Shown: positions 48,565 to 57,765 of the stretch, piece after piece
How positions within the stretch are numbered: position 1 is the stretch's first letter
How the letters are laid out: the number at the start of each line of letters is the position of its first letter
DNA from: Knufia peltigerae
Taxonomy: Eukaryota > Ascomycota > Eurotiomycetes > Chaetothyriales > Trichomeriaceae
Reading direction: 5' to 3'
Assembly: GCA_030247855.1 (NCBI GenBank)
Contig: JAPDRN010000070.1
Span: forward strand, 17,485 to 81,484
DNA length: 64,000 bases
The notes under the pieces: model-generated
What the model was told of the DNA's origin: nothing
Databases searched by the model: none
What the model saw: only the letters and a program-made list of their open reading frames with translations
Position numbers and translations under genes: made by a program

Positions 48565-50607
48565 TCATGGCGTCGCCACCGTGCCCACTTCATCGATGTC
48601 CTGGTGCAGGATGCGGCGCACTTCCAGCACCGCCTGCGGCGTCTCCTGCACGCTGTGGCCGGAAATGATCACCTTCTCCGACAGCGCGCCGGGCAGGTGC
48701 GAACTCCAGTACGGCACCAGCCCATCGTCGGATTTCTCCACCGGCAGTTCCGGTTTGCGCTGGGCGATGATCGAGTGGTACTTCAGGCCCGGCGTGATCG
48801 GCAGCTGCGCAGCGGCTTTCACGAACGGGTCGCTGGCCTTGAGGTTGTCGATGCTGTTGGGAATCTTCGGCTTGGCCGTGCCATCCACCTGCTGCTCAGC
48901 CTGTGCCAGTGCAAGGAACACATCCTCGAACTTGCCGAGGATGGTCAGCGGCAGGCGAACGAGGCGGCCGATCAGGCGGCCGACCTTGTTGCCGGCGATG
49001 TCCGTGCCCTGGTGCGGGGCCGCGATGAAGATCGCACGCTCCACGTTCGGTTCGGCCTTGAAGTGCAGCAGCGGACCCAGCTTGGACTGCACCCGCTTCA
49101 GGCGTTCGCCCTTCAGGTCATAGCTGGCCAGCAGATCGTTCCACAGCACATCACCCGAGTCGCTGACCAGCAGCCGCGCCAGCACGCCGCCCATGCTGTG
49201 GCCGATGTAGACCATGTCCTTGGAAGCCCGCGTGCTGCCATTCGGGTCGAAGTGCTGCAACGTGTCGTTGAATGCGTTGGCGATCTCGTAGCGGTTCAGC
49301 GCGATCGGCGCATTGGTCGGGTAGTACACCTGCCACACCTGGAACTGCTGGCGCAGCTCGGGGTCACCCATGATCTCGTTGGCCAGGTTCACCCATGCCT
49401 CCGGGCTGCTGCCCAGGCCATGCAGCATGAAGATGATGCGGCGGTTCGGATCCCACGGCTGCATCAGGTAGATATGCGGCTCACCGATGCCCTCGCTCAT
49501 GCCGAACAAGGTACGCAGCGACTGCGTGGCGAACCCGCTCTGCGCCAGCCATAGGCCGTAGGCGGCAGTGAAGTTGCCCGCCAGCGGCACCTCTTCGCCA
49601 TGCAGGCTGATGCGCTCGGTCGCCTCGGGCGAATAACCATCCAGCAGCACCTGGCGGGTGCGCATCACATCCTCCAGCGTGCTGCCTTCAAAACGCAGCA
49701 ATGCCGTGACGTTGATCGAGGACATCTCGCTGTACTCGGGCACCGAATCATCGTGCTGGTGGCGGCGTCCGCGGCGGACACCCTCCTCCTGCTCGTCCCT
49801 GGTGGCTTGCGCCTGTGCCGTTTCGGCCTTGGCCCCTTCCGCCGCGACGGCGGGCACCACCAGCTTCGGCGGGTCCATCACCATCACCAGCTCGGCACCG
49901 AAACCATCGCGGCGATAGGTGCTGCGCATGCCGACGAAGCTGACGGTGCCCGCCGGCACCAGCTGCTTGGGGATGCTCTTCAGCGACAGCCGCTGGAAAT
50001 CGGAAGCCAGCGTCCAGCTGCCTGCCGACACCGGCTTGGTGTAGTCCTCACCGGCCAGCGCTGCAGCACGGGCCCGCGCGAACAACACCACGGCGGCCTT
50101 CTCGGCAGCGTAGTTGTAGTAATCGCGCACCTGCGTCTGCCGGTCCTCGAACGCGCGATCGGAGGGTGAGCGTCCGCTGTAGAACAGATAGGCGTAGCCA
50201 TAGCGCGCCGCCTCCAGCCATGCATCAAGCGCTGCATCGCTCATCGGCGGCTCGTTGGCCGCCTGCTTCTTCGGCGTCAGTGCCAGCGCCGCCTTCACCC
50301 ACAGTTCGGACAGCGTCGACAACCGCTGCTCGACGTTGAGGTCATCGGTCATCAACAGCGTGCTGCGGCAGACCAGGAAGTCCTTCTCGCACTGCGATTC
50401 GTCCAGCCCGGCCGCACTCAGCGTCTCGCGCGAGGCAGGGCTGAGCTTGCCGGTGTTGAGCACGTCGGCGCGCTTGTTGACCAGGTAATCGCTGGACGCC
50501 ACCTGCTTGACGGTGACCATCGCGCAGCCGCTGCCACCCAGCAGCAGGAAGGCAGCCAACAGCGTCGGCAGCACGCGCTGCCAGCGGAACAGGATCTTCG
50601 GGGTCAT
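48565..50607 (-). CDS. Large alpha/beta hydrolase lipoprotein
   Basis: 680 residues. A lipobox LLLGGSGC (Cys28) follows a signal helix. The first 380 residues are helical and variable, including a highly charged RGRRHQHDDS insert near 282. The C-terminal half is an alpha/beta hydrolase with IFMLHGLGSSPEAWVNLANE (oxyanion) and VYIGHSMGGVLARLL (Ser in GHSMG), plus late ISGHSVQETPQ with the candidate His. The putative substrate is a lipid or ester in the envelope. It overlaps a DUF4105 membrane gene by 4 bp. Confidence 0.85.
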   Translation of the reverse strand: MTPKILFRWQRVLPTLLAAFLLLGGSGCAMVTVKQVASSDYLVNKRADVLNTGKLSPASRETLSAAGLDESQCEKDFLVCRSTLLMTDDLNVEQRLSTLSELWVKAALALTPKKQAANEPPMSDAALDAWLEAARYGYAYLFYSGRSPSDRAFEDRQTQVRDYYNYAAEKAAVVLFARARAAALAGEDYTKPVSAGSWTLASDFQRLSLKSIPKQLVPAGTVSFVGMRSTYRRDGFGAELVMVMDPPKLVVPAVAAEGAKAETAQAQATRDEQEEGVRRGRRHQHDDSVPEYSEMSSINVTALLRFEGSTLEDVMRTRQVLLDGYSPEATERISLHGEEVPLAGNFTAAYGLWLAQSGFATQSLRTLFGMSEGIGEPHIYLMQPWDPNRRIIFMLHGLGSSPEAWVNLANEIMGDPELRQQFQVWQVYYPTNAPIALNRYEIANAFNDTLQHFDPNGSTRASKDMVYIGHSMGGVLARLLVSDSGDVLWNDLLASYDLKGERLKRVQSKLGPLLHFKAEPNVERAIFIAAPHQGTDIAGNKVGRLIGRLVRLPLTILGKFEDVFLALAQAEQQVDGTAKPKIPNSIDNLKASDPFVKAAAQLPITPGLKYHSIIAQRKPELPVEKSDDGLVPYWSSHLPGALSEKVIISGHSVQETPQAVLEVRRILHQDIDEVGTVATP

Positions 50608-51623
50608 TGCGGCGGGTCCTGCTCGGTGCCGGGGATGCCCTGGCGGATCACGGTGGAGAAATCATCGTCGGGGGCCATCTTCAGCGCGCGCTCGGTGATG
50701 CGGCCCTTGGCATGCAGTTCGGCGTACGGCACGCCAGGCGTGAGCGCGCCCACCTCCTGCGCGTACTCGGCCAGGTAGCCCGAGGCCAGCAACCGGTAGT
50801 CCAGCGGCAGGCGCGGGGCGATATGCCGCGCCAGGTCGAAAACAATTGTGGTGCAGTTGCTGGTCAGCGTGTTGTAGAAACCGGGCTTGGCATCAAGCTG
50901 GCGTGCCTGGTCGATGTAGGCAGCGAACAGGGTCTTGAGCTGGTTGCGGTCCATGCCGTGCAGGCGGTACAGGTAGACATCCTCGCCGCGCGCGTTGGTG
51001 CGGGTGCGGATGATGTCGGTTTCTTCGGACGCGACCAGCGTCATCTCGAACTTGCGGAAGAAGCCGCCCAGCGCCGAGAACGATTCACCGCGCTCCTTGC
51101 GGATTTCCAGCGAGAACACCAGGTGGCGCCCGTCCTCGAATCCGAACGAGACCAGGGTGTGGGCGATTGCCGGGCCCATCCAGTACGACAGCACCAGATC
51201 GGCCGAACGCAGCTGGTCCAGGTCGTAGCTGCGGCGCACCCAGCGCGGGTCGTAGTCGGTCTCGGTGCGCCAGGTGAAATCGCGCACGTTGTCCAGCACC
51301 ACGTGGCGGCCGTCGAAGGATTCCACGTGCAGGCGCTGCGCCACGTCATCGGCCCAGTTGCGGTCCTGGCGCGGGGTCAGCAGCAGCCACCACAGCCCGG
51401 CAAGCGCCAGAGCGCCGGCAAAGCCCGCCCACAGCTGGCGCGTTCCACGGCCGCGCGCCACCCGCCAGGCCGCCCAGGCAGCGGCCAGCAGCCACAGCAA
51501 CGCTGCGGTGACGCCCAGCCAGCCCGGCCCTGGCATCTGGTAGGTCAACAGACCGGCCACCCACAGGGCCAGCAGCACCATCACACATCCTGTCATCCAT
51601 CGTCCTGCGGCTTTCACTGGCAT
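50604..51623 (-). CDS. DUF4105 domain-containing membrane protein
   Basis: 339 residues from the ATG at 51623. Three N-terminal membrane helices (GCVMVLLALWVAGLLTYQM, WLGVTAALLWLLAAAWAAW and LWAGFAGALALAGLWWLLL) precede a DUF4105 domain with WMGPAIAHTLVSFGFEDG and SNCTTIVFDLARH, whose Cys and His are candidate catalytic residues. DUF4105 members have been linked to lipoprotein N-acylation in Bacteroides (Lnb); whether this holds here is unknown. It is first in a two-gene operon with a lipoprotein hydrolase and overlaps it (ATGA). Confidence 0.83.
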   Translation of the reverse strand: MPVKAAGRWMTGCVMVLLALWVAGLLTYQMPGPGWLGVTAALLWLLAAAWAAWRVARGRGTRQLWAGFAGALALAGLWWLLLTPRQDRNWADDVAQRLHVESFDGRHVVLDNVRDFTWRTETDYDPRWVRRSYDLDQLRSADLVLSYWMGPAIAHTLVSFGFEDGRHLVFSLEIRKERGESFSALGGFFRKFEMTLVASEETDIIRTRTNARGEDVYLYRLHGMDRNQLKTLFAAYIDQARQLDAKPGFYNTLTSNCTTIVFDLARHIAPRLPLDYRLLASGYLAEYAQEVGALTPGVPYAELHAKGRITERALKMAPDDDFSTVIRQGIPGTEQDPPQ

Positions 51624-51747
51624 CCTGTCGAGGTCCCGGGGCGGCATAGTTAGCCACAAGCCGCCTCATGGCGACATCTACAACCGGTTCAGGCTGCCCC
51701 CGGCAGGGGCCATACTGACACCCACCAAGGGCGCACAGGGAGCAGAG

Positions 51748-52152
51748 ATGGGCATCACCACCGTGGCCGGCGTCGCCGTGCAGGCGCAGCACCGGGCCAG
51801 TTGTCATTGCGGCACGGTCGAGCTGCTGCTGGAGCTGCCCGAGGGCATCGTCGACCCGCGCCGCTGCGACTGTTCGATGTGCCGGCGCCGCGGTGCCATC
51901 GCCGCCAGCGTGGCACGGGAGGGGCTGCAGATCGTGCGTGGCCAGACCCATCTGCGCCTGTACCAGTTCAATACCCACGTGGCCGAGCACTACTTCTGCG
52001 GCATCTGTGGCATCTACACGCACCACCGCCGCCGCTCCAACCCGGACCAGTACGGCTACAACGTGGCCTGCCTGGAAGGCATCGATCCGTTCGCGCTGGG
52101 AACGATTCCGGTCAACGACGGAGTGAACCACCCCGCTGACCGTACCGGTTAG
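51748..52152 (+). CDS. GFA (glutathione-dependent formaldehyde-activating) family protein
   Basis: 134 residues with the full zinc-binding cysteine set: CHCG (19-22), CDCSMCRRRG (40-49) and CGICG (84-88). GFA proteins include formaldehyde-activating enzymes and CENP-V; the substrate here is unknown. It has a conserved YTHHRRRSNPDQYGYNVACLEG segment. It ends with TAG immediately followed by TGCCGGC, a possible REP relic. Confidence 0.9.
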   Translation: MGITTVAGVAVQAQHRASCHCGTVELLLELPEGIVDPRRCDCSMCRRRGAIAASVAREGLQIVRGQTHLRLYQFNTHVAEHYFCGICGIYTHHRRRSNPDQYGYNVACLEGIDPFALGTIPVNDGVNHPADRTG

Positions 52153-52530
52153 TGCCGGCTGCGCCGGGGCGGCGCGATCTTCTGCCACGGCGCCATGCTG
52201 GTCCGGCCGACGCGCAACGGACGCTTCAACGGCGTTCGACGCACGGGCGTGTCCGTTGCAGGTGGCAGCGTCTCGGCGGGCATCCCAGAGCGTGGGGGCC
52301 TGAGTCGGTCAAGCAACCACATGGCAGGTCTCCGTGGGGGACGGGGACGCTCTACCCTACCGATGCTCAGGCCAAGGCCGGGTGAGGGCGCCGCGGCAGG
52401 CAGATGACAACCCCACAATACCCATGACCCCCATGTGCCGGCCACACCACCGATGTAATTGGGAATCATTTGTATTTGACTCCGTGCATCCGGATAATCC
52501 GCCGTCACTGCCCATGCCGGATTCCTCACC
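52153..52530. other. Intergenic 378 bp upstream of the TonB receptor
   Basis: No confident gene. A minus-strand frame at 52149-52322 could encode a 57-residue basic, Pro-rich peptide ending in KIAPPRRSRH, but it has no recognisable domain and no clear ribosome-binding site. The last 80 bp contain a Fur-box-like element and a CGGATAATCC stretch. Confidence 0.55.
52455..52473 (+). promoter_or_regulatory. Fur-box-like operator
   Basis: GTAATTGGGAATCATTTGT shares 11 of 19 bases with the Fur consensus GATAATGATAATCATTATC, including the contiguous AATCATT. It lies 57 bp before the receptor start, where iron repression would be expected. Confidence 0.55.
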
Positions 52531-54624
52531 ATGCCCGCCCTGCCGTCGCGCCGCCCGCTGCTGAACGCGCTTTTCCTGCCCACCCTGCTGGCGTCGACCA
52601 TCGCCCAGGCCCAGGACGGCACTGCGGCCCGGACCCTGGACAAGGTGACCGTGGTGGCCGAGCGCGCCAGCACCGCGACCAAGACCGACACCGCCCTGAC
52701 CGAGACGCCGCAGGCGATCAGTGTGGTCACCCAGAAGTTGTTCACTGATCGCGGCGCACACAACCTGCAGGAAGTGCTGCGCTACAGCGCCGGCGTCACT
52801 GCCGACGCCTGGGGCCTGGACACTCGTAATGACGCCAGTTCGGTACGCGGCCTGGACCCGGTGCAGTATCAGGATGGCCTGCGCCGCAGCTACGGTTTCA
52901 GCCCGTTGGCGCGCCCGGAGGTATATGGCCTGGAACGGGTGGAAGTGCTGCGCGGCCCGTCGTCGGTGCTGTACGGCGCGGGTGCCACCGGCGGCATCAT
53001 CAACGCGATGAGCAAGCGCCCGACCTTCGGCGCCGCCCGTGGTGAAATCGGCCTGCAGCTGGGCAGCTTCGATCGCCGACAACTGCAGGGCGACATCGGC
53101 GGTGCATTGAATGACGAGGGCACGGTTGCCGGGCGCTTTGTCGGCCTGGTCCGCGAATCGAACATGCAGACCGATGTCCTCAAGGACGACCGCGTCTATC
53201 TGGCGCCATCGATCAGCTGGCGCGGCGAACGCAGTACGTTGACCCTGCTGGCCAGCTACCAGCACGACAAGACCGGCTCCAGCCAGCAGTTCCTGCCGCT
53301 GGCCGCCACCCTGCACGCAGCGCCCGGTCGCCGCCTGGATCCGACCACCTTCATCGGCGATGCCGGTTTCGACCGCATCGATTCGCGCGTGTACAGCCTG
53401 ACTGCCCTGTTCGATCATCGCTTCAACGATGCAGTCAGCCTGCGCTCGGCGGTGCGCTACATCGACGGCAAGACCACCCTGCAGCAGTTGTATGTGGACA
53501 GCTACAGCAACCCGGAAAACCCCTTCATCGATGCCGACCGGCGCGTGGTCAACCGAACCGCCTATGGCACGCAGCCGGACATCCAGGTGCTCAGCGCCGA
53601 CAACGCGGTGCAGTTCGACTTCGCCACCGGCGCCTTCCAGCATCTGCTGCTGGCCGGCGTGGACTACAGCCAGTACAAGGAGCAGCTGCAGCGGCTGGAT
53701 GCCACCGGCACGCCCATCGACGTCTACGCGCCGGTATCGATCGCCCCGACGGTACGTGGCTGGGAGCGCCAGCCGGACCAGGAGTCTTCCCAGCTGGGCG
53801 TGTATGTGCAGGACCAGATCCGCTGGGCCGATCGCGTGTCGCTGGTGCTGGGGGCGCGTCGCGACCATGCTCGTTCAAAGACCGAAGGCCAGCCCAGCCA
53901 GACCGACAATGCCACCACCTACCGTGCCGGCCTGATCGGCGAGCTCGGCGGCGGCGTGTCGCCATACCTGAGCTACAGCGAATCGTTCCTGCCGGTGTCC
54001 GGCCAGGATCTGTTCGGCAGTACATTCAAGCCAATGCGCGGACGCCAGGCCGAAGGCGGCATCAAATGGCAGCCGGCCCGCAACATGCTGTTGACCCTGG
54101 CCGCCTACCGCATCACCGAGACCAAACGCCAGACCAACGACCCGGACAACGTGCTGAACGTGGTGCAGACCGGCCAGATCCGTTCCAAGGGCGTGGAGCT
54201 GGAAGGCCAGTTCCAGTTCGCCAACGACCTCACCGTCACGGCAGCCTTGGCGCGCAACGAAGCCGAGGTCAGCCGCAGCAACTTCGCACTGGAAGTGGGC
54301 GAACGCCTGAACGATACCCCGCAGGACCTGGCCTCCGCCTGGGTGTCCAAGGGCTTCCAGCTGGATGACGCCGCGCGGATGAAACTTGGCCTGGGTGTGC
54401 GCCATGTCGGCAACACGGTGTCGCTGGGCAACGGCGGCCGCGTCATCACCCCCAGCTACACCCTGGCCGATGCGCTGGTGGAAATGCAGGTAACCAACTG
54501 GACCTGGGCCTTGAACATCACCAACCTCACCGACAAGCGTTACTACGCGCCGTGCCGCACCTTCGGCGATTGTTTCGCCGGCTACCCGCGTGTGGTCACC
54601 GGCACCATCAGCTATCGGTTCTGA
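52531..54624 (+). CDS. TonB-dependent siderophore receptor
   Basis: 697 residues. Signal peptide through TIAQAQ, TonB-box region TLDKVTVVAERAS, plug domain with TETPQAISVVTQ and SVRGLDPVQYQDGLRRSYG plus VEVLRGPSSVLYGAGATGGI, then a beta-barrel ending in the outer-membrane C-terminal aromatic TISYRF. The ISVVTQKLFTDRGAHNLQEVL pattern belongs to the ferrichrome/ferrioxamine FhuA/FoxA-like receptors. It imports ferric siderophores with TonB-ExbBD energy. A Fur-like box lies upstream. Confidence 0.94.
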   Translation: MPALPSRRPLLNALFLPTLLASTIAQAQDGTAARTLDKVTVVAERASTATKTDTALTETPQAISVVTQKLFTDRGAHNLQEVLRYSAGVTADAWGLDTRNDASSVRGLDPVQYQDGLRRSYGFSPLARPEVYGLERVEVLRGPSSVLYGAGATGGIINAMSKRPTFGAARGEIGLQLGSFDRRQLQGDIGGALNDEGTVAGRFVGLVRESNMQTDVLKDDRVYLAPSISWRGERSTLTLLASYQHDKTGSSQQFLPLAATLHAAPGRRLDPTTFIGDAGFDRIDSRVYSLTALFDHRFNDAVSLRSAVRYIDGKTTLQQLYVDSYSNPENPFIDADRRVVNRTAYGTQPDIQVLSADNAVQFDFATGAFQHLLLAGVDYSQYKEQLQRLDATGTPIDVYAPVSIAPTVRGWERQPDQESSQLGVYVQDQIRWADRVSLVLGARRDHARSKTEGQPSQTDNATTYRAGLIGELGGGVSPYLSYSESFLPVSGQDLFGSTFKPMRGRQAEGGIKWQPARNMLLTLAAYRITETKRQTNDPDNVLNVVQTGQIRSKGVELEGQFQFANDLTVTAALARNEAEVSRSNFALEVGERLNDTPQDLASAWVSKGFQLDDAARMKLGLGVRHVGNTVSLGNGGRVITPSYTLADALVEMQVTNWTWALNITNLTDKRYYAPCRTFGDCFAGYPRVVTGTISYRF

Positions 54625-56299
54625 GCTCGGCAACGGCCGTTGACCGCCGCAGCAGCATATGCAGCAGCACTGCACTGCCAGCGGTCAGTGCTGACAACAC
54701 GTGCAGCAGTTGCGCCAGCGCCTCNNNNNNNNNNNNNNNNNNNNNNNNNNNNNNNNNNNNNNNNNNNNNNNNNNNNNNNNNNNNNNNNNNNNNNNNNNNN
54801 NNNNNNNNNNNNNNNNNNNNCCGCCGCAGCAGCATATGCAGCAGCACTGCACTGCCAGCGGTCAGTGCTGACAACACGTGCAGCAGTTGCGCCAGCGCCT
54901 CGCTGCTGGCGCGCTGCAACTGCAGGGCCGTTGATCCCGGCAGCAGCGACTGGGCCGAATGCAGCGCGCCGGTAGCCAGATAGGCCGCCGCCCTGCCCAG
55001 AGCCGGAGCGGATGCATCCGGCAGGCGGTGGCCGATGAGCATCGCCAGCAGTGCGGTCACCGCGGCCAGTGCGATGCCCTCGCCCGCTACCCGTACCGTG
55101 CCGAAGATCCCCGCCGCCATGCCCGCGCGTTGCACCGGCACCACACTGACCGACAACCCGTCCATCAGCCCCCAGGGCAATGCGGTGCCTGCACCGATCA
55201 GTACCAGCGGCGGGATCCATTGCACAGGCAGCGGATGTACCGCCTGCCGCGACAGCAGGTACAGACCCAGCGCGCAGAGCAGCAACCCAGCCACGCACAG
55301 GCGCGTGCTTCCCATCCGGCCGGCCCAGCGCGCAGCCAGCACTGGCAGCACCAGCATCGGCGCCGACAGCGCCAGCATCTGCACGCCGACGGTGGCGACA
55401 CCCTGGCCATGCACGCCCAGCAACTGCAGCGGCAGCACCACCAGCAGCACCACATAACCGAAGCAGGTTGCCACCGGCAGCAGCTGCACTCCGACGAATG
55501 CCCGCTGTGCGAACAGCGAAAGATCCAGCAACGGCGCCGTCTTCCTACGTTCGATCAGCACGACCGATGCCGCCAGCAGCAGGGTCGCCAGCGATGCCCA
55601 CCACACCCGCGCTGCGTGCAGGCCGAATTCGCCCAGCCACAACAGCGCCAGGGTCAACATGCTCAGCATCAGGCTGAAAGCCAGCATGCCCGACACGTCC
55701 AGCAGCCCGGCCTGACCGCGGCTCTCCGGCAACACGCGCGCTGCCAGCACGCACGCCAGCAGAGCCAGTACACCGCCGGCGGCAAACACGCTTCGCCAGC
55801 CCAACGCCTCAAGCAACGCGCCCGCAAGCAGCGGCCCCAGCGCCAAGCCGGCGCCGAAGGTCGTGCCCAGCAAAGCAAACACACGCGTCCGGGCCTGGCC
55901 CTGCCACGCCTGCGCCAACGCCGCGCTGCCCGACGCCAATGCTGCAGCAGCGCCCACGCCTTGCAGACCGCGCGCCAGGTCCAGCCAGAACAGATCCGGC
56001 GCCATGCAGACGAAGAACGTCGCCAACGCGAAGCCACCGCTGCCCAGCAGGAACAACCGGCGCCGCCCATAGCGGTCCGCCAGTCCTCCTGCCGCCAGCA
56101 GCAGGCTGCCGAAGCTGAGCATGAAGGCGTTGGTTACCCAGGCCAGCGAAGCGGGCGAACTGGCCAACTGGACGGCCAACACCGGCACCGCGACAGCGCC
56201 GGCCGAGAACGACAATGGCAACGCGAGCGCTGCCAGACACACCGACACCAACGCCCAACGCCGTTGTACGGGCTGGGATTCCATCAAGAAACGGGCCAT
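54608..56299 (-). CDS. MFS transporter interrupted by an assembly gap
   Basis: From the ATG at 56299 (AGGAGA site upstream). Fourteen-helix-like MFS of the DHA2/EmrB-like type: motif GLADRYGRRRLFLLGSGGFA, LQGVGAAAALASGSAAL and LGTTFGAGLALGPLLAGALL. A run of Ns (54725-54820) breaks the C-terminal part and is flanked by identical 81-bp copies (54644-54724, 54821-54901). Removing one copy plus the gap (177 bp, a multiple of 3) leaves an ordinary continuous frame, so I regard the gene as intact in nature. Its 3' end overlaps the TonB-receptor stop region. Divergent from a LysR gene. Confidence 0.85.
   Translation of the reverse strand: MARFLMESQPVQRRWALVSVCLAALALPLSFSAGAVAVPVLAVQLASSPASLAWVTNAFMLSFGSLLLAAGGLADRYGRRRLFLLGSGGFALATFFVCMAPDLFWLDLARGLQGVGAAAALASGSAALAQAWQGQARTRVFALLGTTFGAGLALGPLLAGALLEALGWRSVFAAGGVLALLACVLAARVLPESRGQAGLLDVSGMLAFSLMLSMLTLALLWLGEFGLHAARVWWASLATLLLAASVVLIERRKTAPLLDLSLFAQRAFVGVQLLPVATCFGYVVLLVVLPLQLLGVHGQGVATVGVQMLALSAPMLVLPVLAARWAGRMGSTRLCVAGLLLCALGLYLLSRQAVHPLPVQWIPPLVLIGAGTALPWGLMDGLSVSVVPVQRAGMAAGIFGTVRVAGEGIALAAVTALLAMLIGHRLPDASAPALGRAAAYLATGALHSAQSLLPGSTALQLQRASSEALAQLLHVLSALTAGSAVLLHMLLRRXXXXXXXXXXXXXXXXXXXXXXXXXXXXXXXXEALAQLLHVLSALTAGSAVLLHMLLRRSTAVAELRTDS
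54644..54724. repeat. Left copy of the exact 81-bp duplication flanking the gap
   Basis: It begins CCGCCGCAGCAGC and ends GCGCCAGCGCCTC, and is base-for-base identical to 54821-54901. It represents the same stretch of the MFS gene twice. Confidence 0.95.
54725..54820. other. Assembly gap (96 Ns)
   Basis: An undetermined run inside the MFS gene. Since its two flanks are identical, the gap length is likely arbitrary, and the contigs probably overlap by 81 bp rather than being separated. Confidence 0.97.
54821..54901. repeat. Right copy of the exact 81-bp duplication flanking the gap
   Basis: Identical to 54644-54724; see there. In the minus-strand frame both encode the same MFS C-terminal peptide (EALAQLLHVLSAL...). 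Confidence 0.95.
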
Positions 56300-56405
56300 C
56301 GGGGTCTCCTGCAAACGGGACCATTGATGATGGCCAGGCTGCGATCCGAGAAAAACAGACTCAAAGGCGTTTGATTACGGCCACATGTTCCGCAATCATT
56401 CCGCC

Positions 56406-57302
56406 ATGGACTCGATTTCCGCACTGCTCGCCTTCGTCCGCGCCGCCGAGGCCGGCAGCATTGTCGGCGCCGCGCGCATGCTGGGACTGTCCGCTTCGGC
56501 AGTGGGCAAGCGGATCGCCCGCCTGGAGCAGGACCTGGGTACGCGACTGTTCCACCGCACCACGCGCCGCATGCACCTTACCGACGAAGGTGACCTGCTG
56601 CTGCAGCGCTGCCGCCGGGCATTGGATGAACTGTCCGAGGCCCAGGCTGATCTTGCGCAACGCCAATTCGCTCCGCGTGGCCTACTGCGGATTGGCCTGC
56701 CCACCATCGGCTACCGTTTTCTGCTGCCGGTGCTGCCCGACTTCCAGCAGCGTTACCCGCAGGTGCAGTTGGAACTTGATTTCAATGACCGGCTCGTTGA
56801 TGTAGTGAGCGAAGGACTGGATGCGGTGATACGCAGCGGTGAACTGGCCGACTCCAGCCTGATGTCGCGGCGCCTCGGCAGCTTCCATTTCGTGCTGTGC
56901 GCTGCGCCGGCCTACCTGCGAACACACGGCTGGCCGCAGTCGCTGCCGGAACTGCGTCCGCTGCAGGCGGTGCGTTTCCGCTTCCCGACCACCGGCACGC
57001 TGCAGCCCTGGAGCCTGCCCGGCGTCGATGGCGACGCCGGCGCCGCTCTGGCGACGGCGATGACCTGCAACAACATGGAAGCGCTGCTGGCCGCTGCAAT
57101 CGGCGCCATGGGCGTCGCCTGGATGCCCGACTTCCTGGCGGCCGAAGCACTGGCCGATGGCCGGTTGCAGCAGGTGTTGCCGATGATGGAGCCGCAGTGC
57201 GGGCAATTCTCACTGCTCTGGCCCGGCAATCGTCACCCCAGCGCGCGCCTGCGGGTGTTCATCGATTACATGGCCGAACATCTGTTCACCCGTCCCCGTT
57301 GA
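56406..57302 (+). CDS. LysR family transcriptional regulator
   Basis: About 298 residues from the ATG at 56406 (MDSISALLAFVRAAEAGSIV); an in-frame ATG seven codons earlier is possible. The HTH contains GAARMLGLSASAVGKRIARLE; the effector domain follows RGLLRIGLPTIGYRFLLPVL. It is divergent from the MFS gene across about 100 bp and probably regulates it. Confidence 0.92.
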   Translation: MDSISALLAFVRAAEAGSIVGAARMLGLSASAVGKRIARLEQDLGTRLFHRTTRRMHLTDEGDLLLQRCRRALDELSEAQADLAQRQFAPRGLLRIGLPTIGYRFLLPVLPDFQQRYPQVQLELDFNDRLVDVVSEGLDAVIRSGELADSSLMSRRLGSFHFVLCAAPAYLRTHGWPQSLPELRPLQAVRFRFPTTGTLQPWSLPGVDGDAGAALATAMTCNNMEALLAAAIGAMGVAWMPDFLAAEALADGRLQQVLPMMEPQCGQFSLLWPGNRHPSARLRVFIDYMAEHLFTRPR

Positions 57303-57765
57303 GCAGACAGGTGCACCGCCCGCCGCCGCTCCCCATGCACGACGCGCATTGCCACCCCCGAGGCAAGCGCCATCAGCGCATTCGTGGCTGACCACGAACA
57401 GGCGGCGGGCGATGCGGGTTGGCGTACCGGACAACTCTGGGACTGACCGGCGGATCATTGCGATCCCCACACATCGCCCACCACGGACAGCGGGTCACGA
57501 GATCCGAAGGCGCCATCCGTGCGCCTGCCGATCACGTGCCAGAGTTGATTATGGGACGCCAATCCCAGTCGGCCGATGATGGCCGACGGGGACATGCTGG
57601 TCGCTGTCGGCGAGGCGGTATGTAGGGGTTATCCGCGCCTGTGCATCAGGCGTGCTGCGGACACGATTCCCAGCATGGAACTGCGGGCCGAATCACATTC
57701 CAGAGGCGCACACGACGCCGGCCGCTGTCCTACCCGCGCGTGCAGCACGGAAGCTCGGCCGGCAA
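57303..57765. other. Intergenic 463 bp without recognisable gene
   Basis: Between two convergent LysR genes I see no coding pattern with a start, ribosome-binding site and family match, and no REP. It could hold a decayed gene. The base composition seems to stay GC-rich, as in its neighbours. Confidence 0.5.

Noticed and set aside
52149..52322. Small minus-strand gene for a 57-residue basic peptide
   Set aside because: No ribosome-binding site, family or partner could be seen; composition is consistent with a chance frame. Mentioned only within the intergenic entry.
54608..56299. MFS gene as a pseudogene because of the gap
   Set aside because: The gap flanks are identical and total a multiple of three, so an assembly artefact explains it better than disruption.
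57303..57765. Decayed gene between two LysR genes
   Set aside because: No family signature could be recognised in any frame; only short frames are present.
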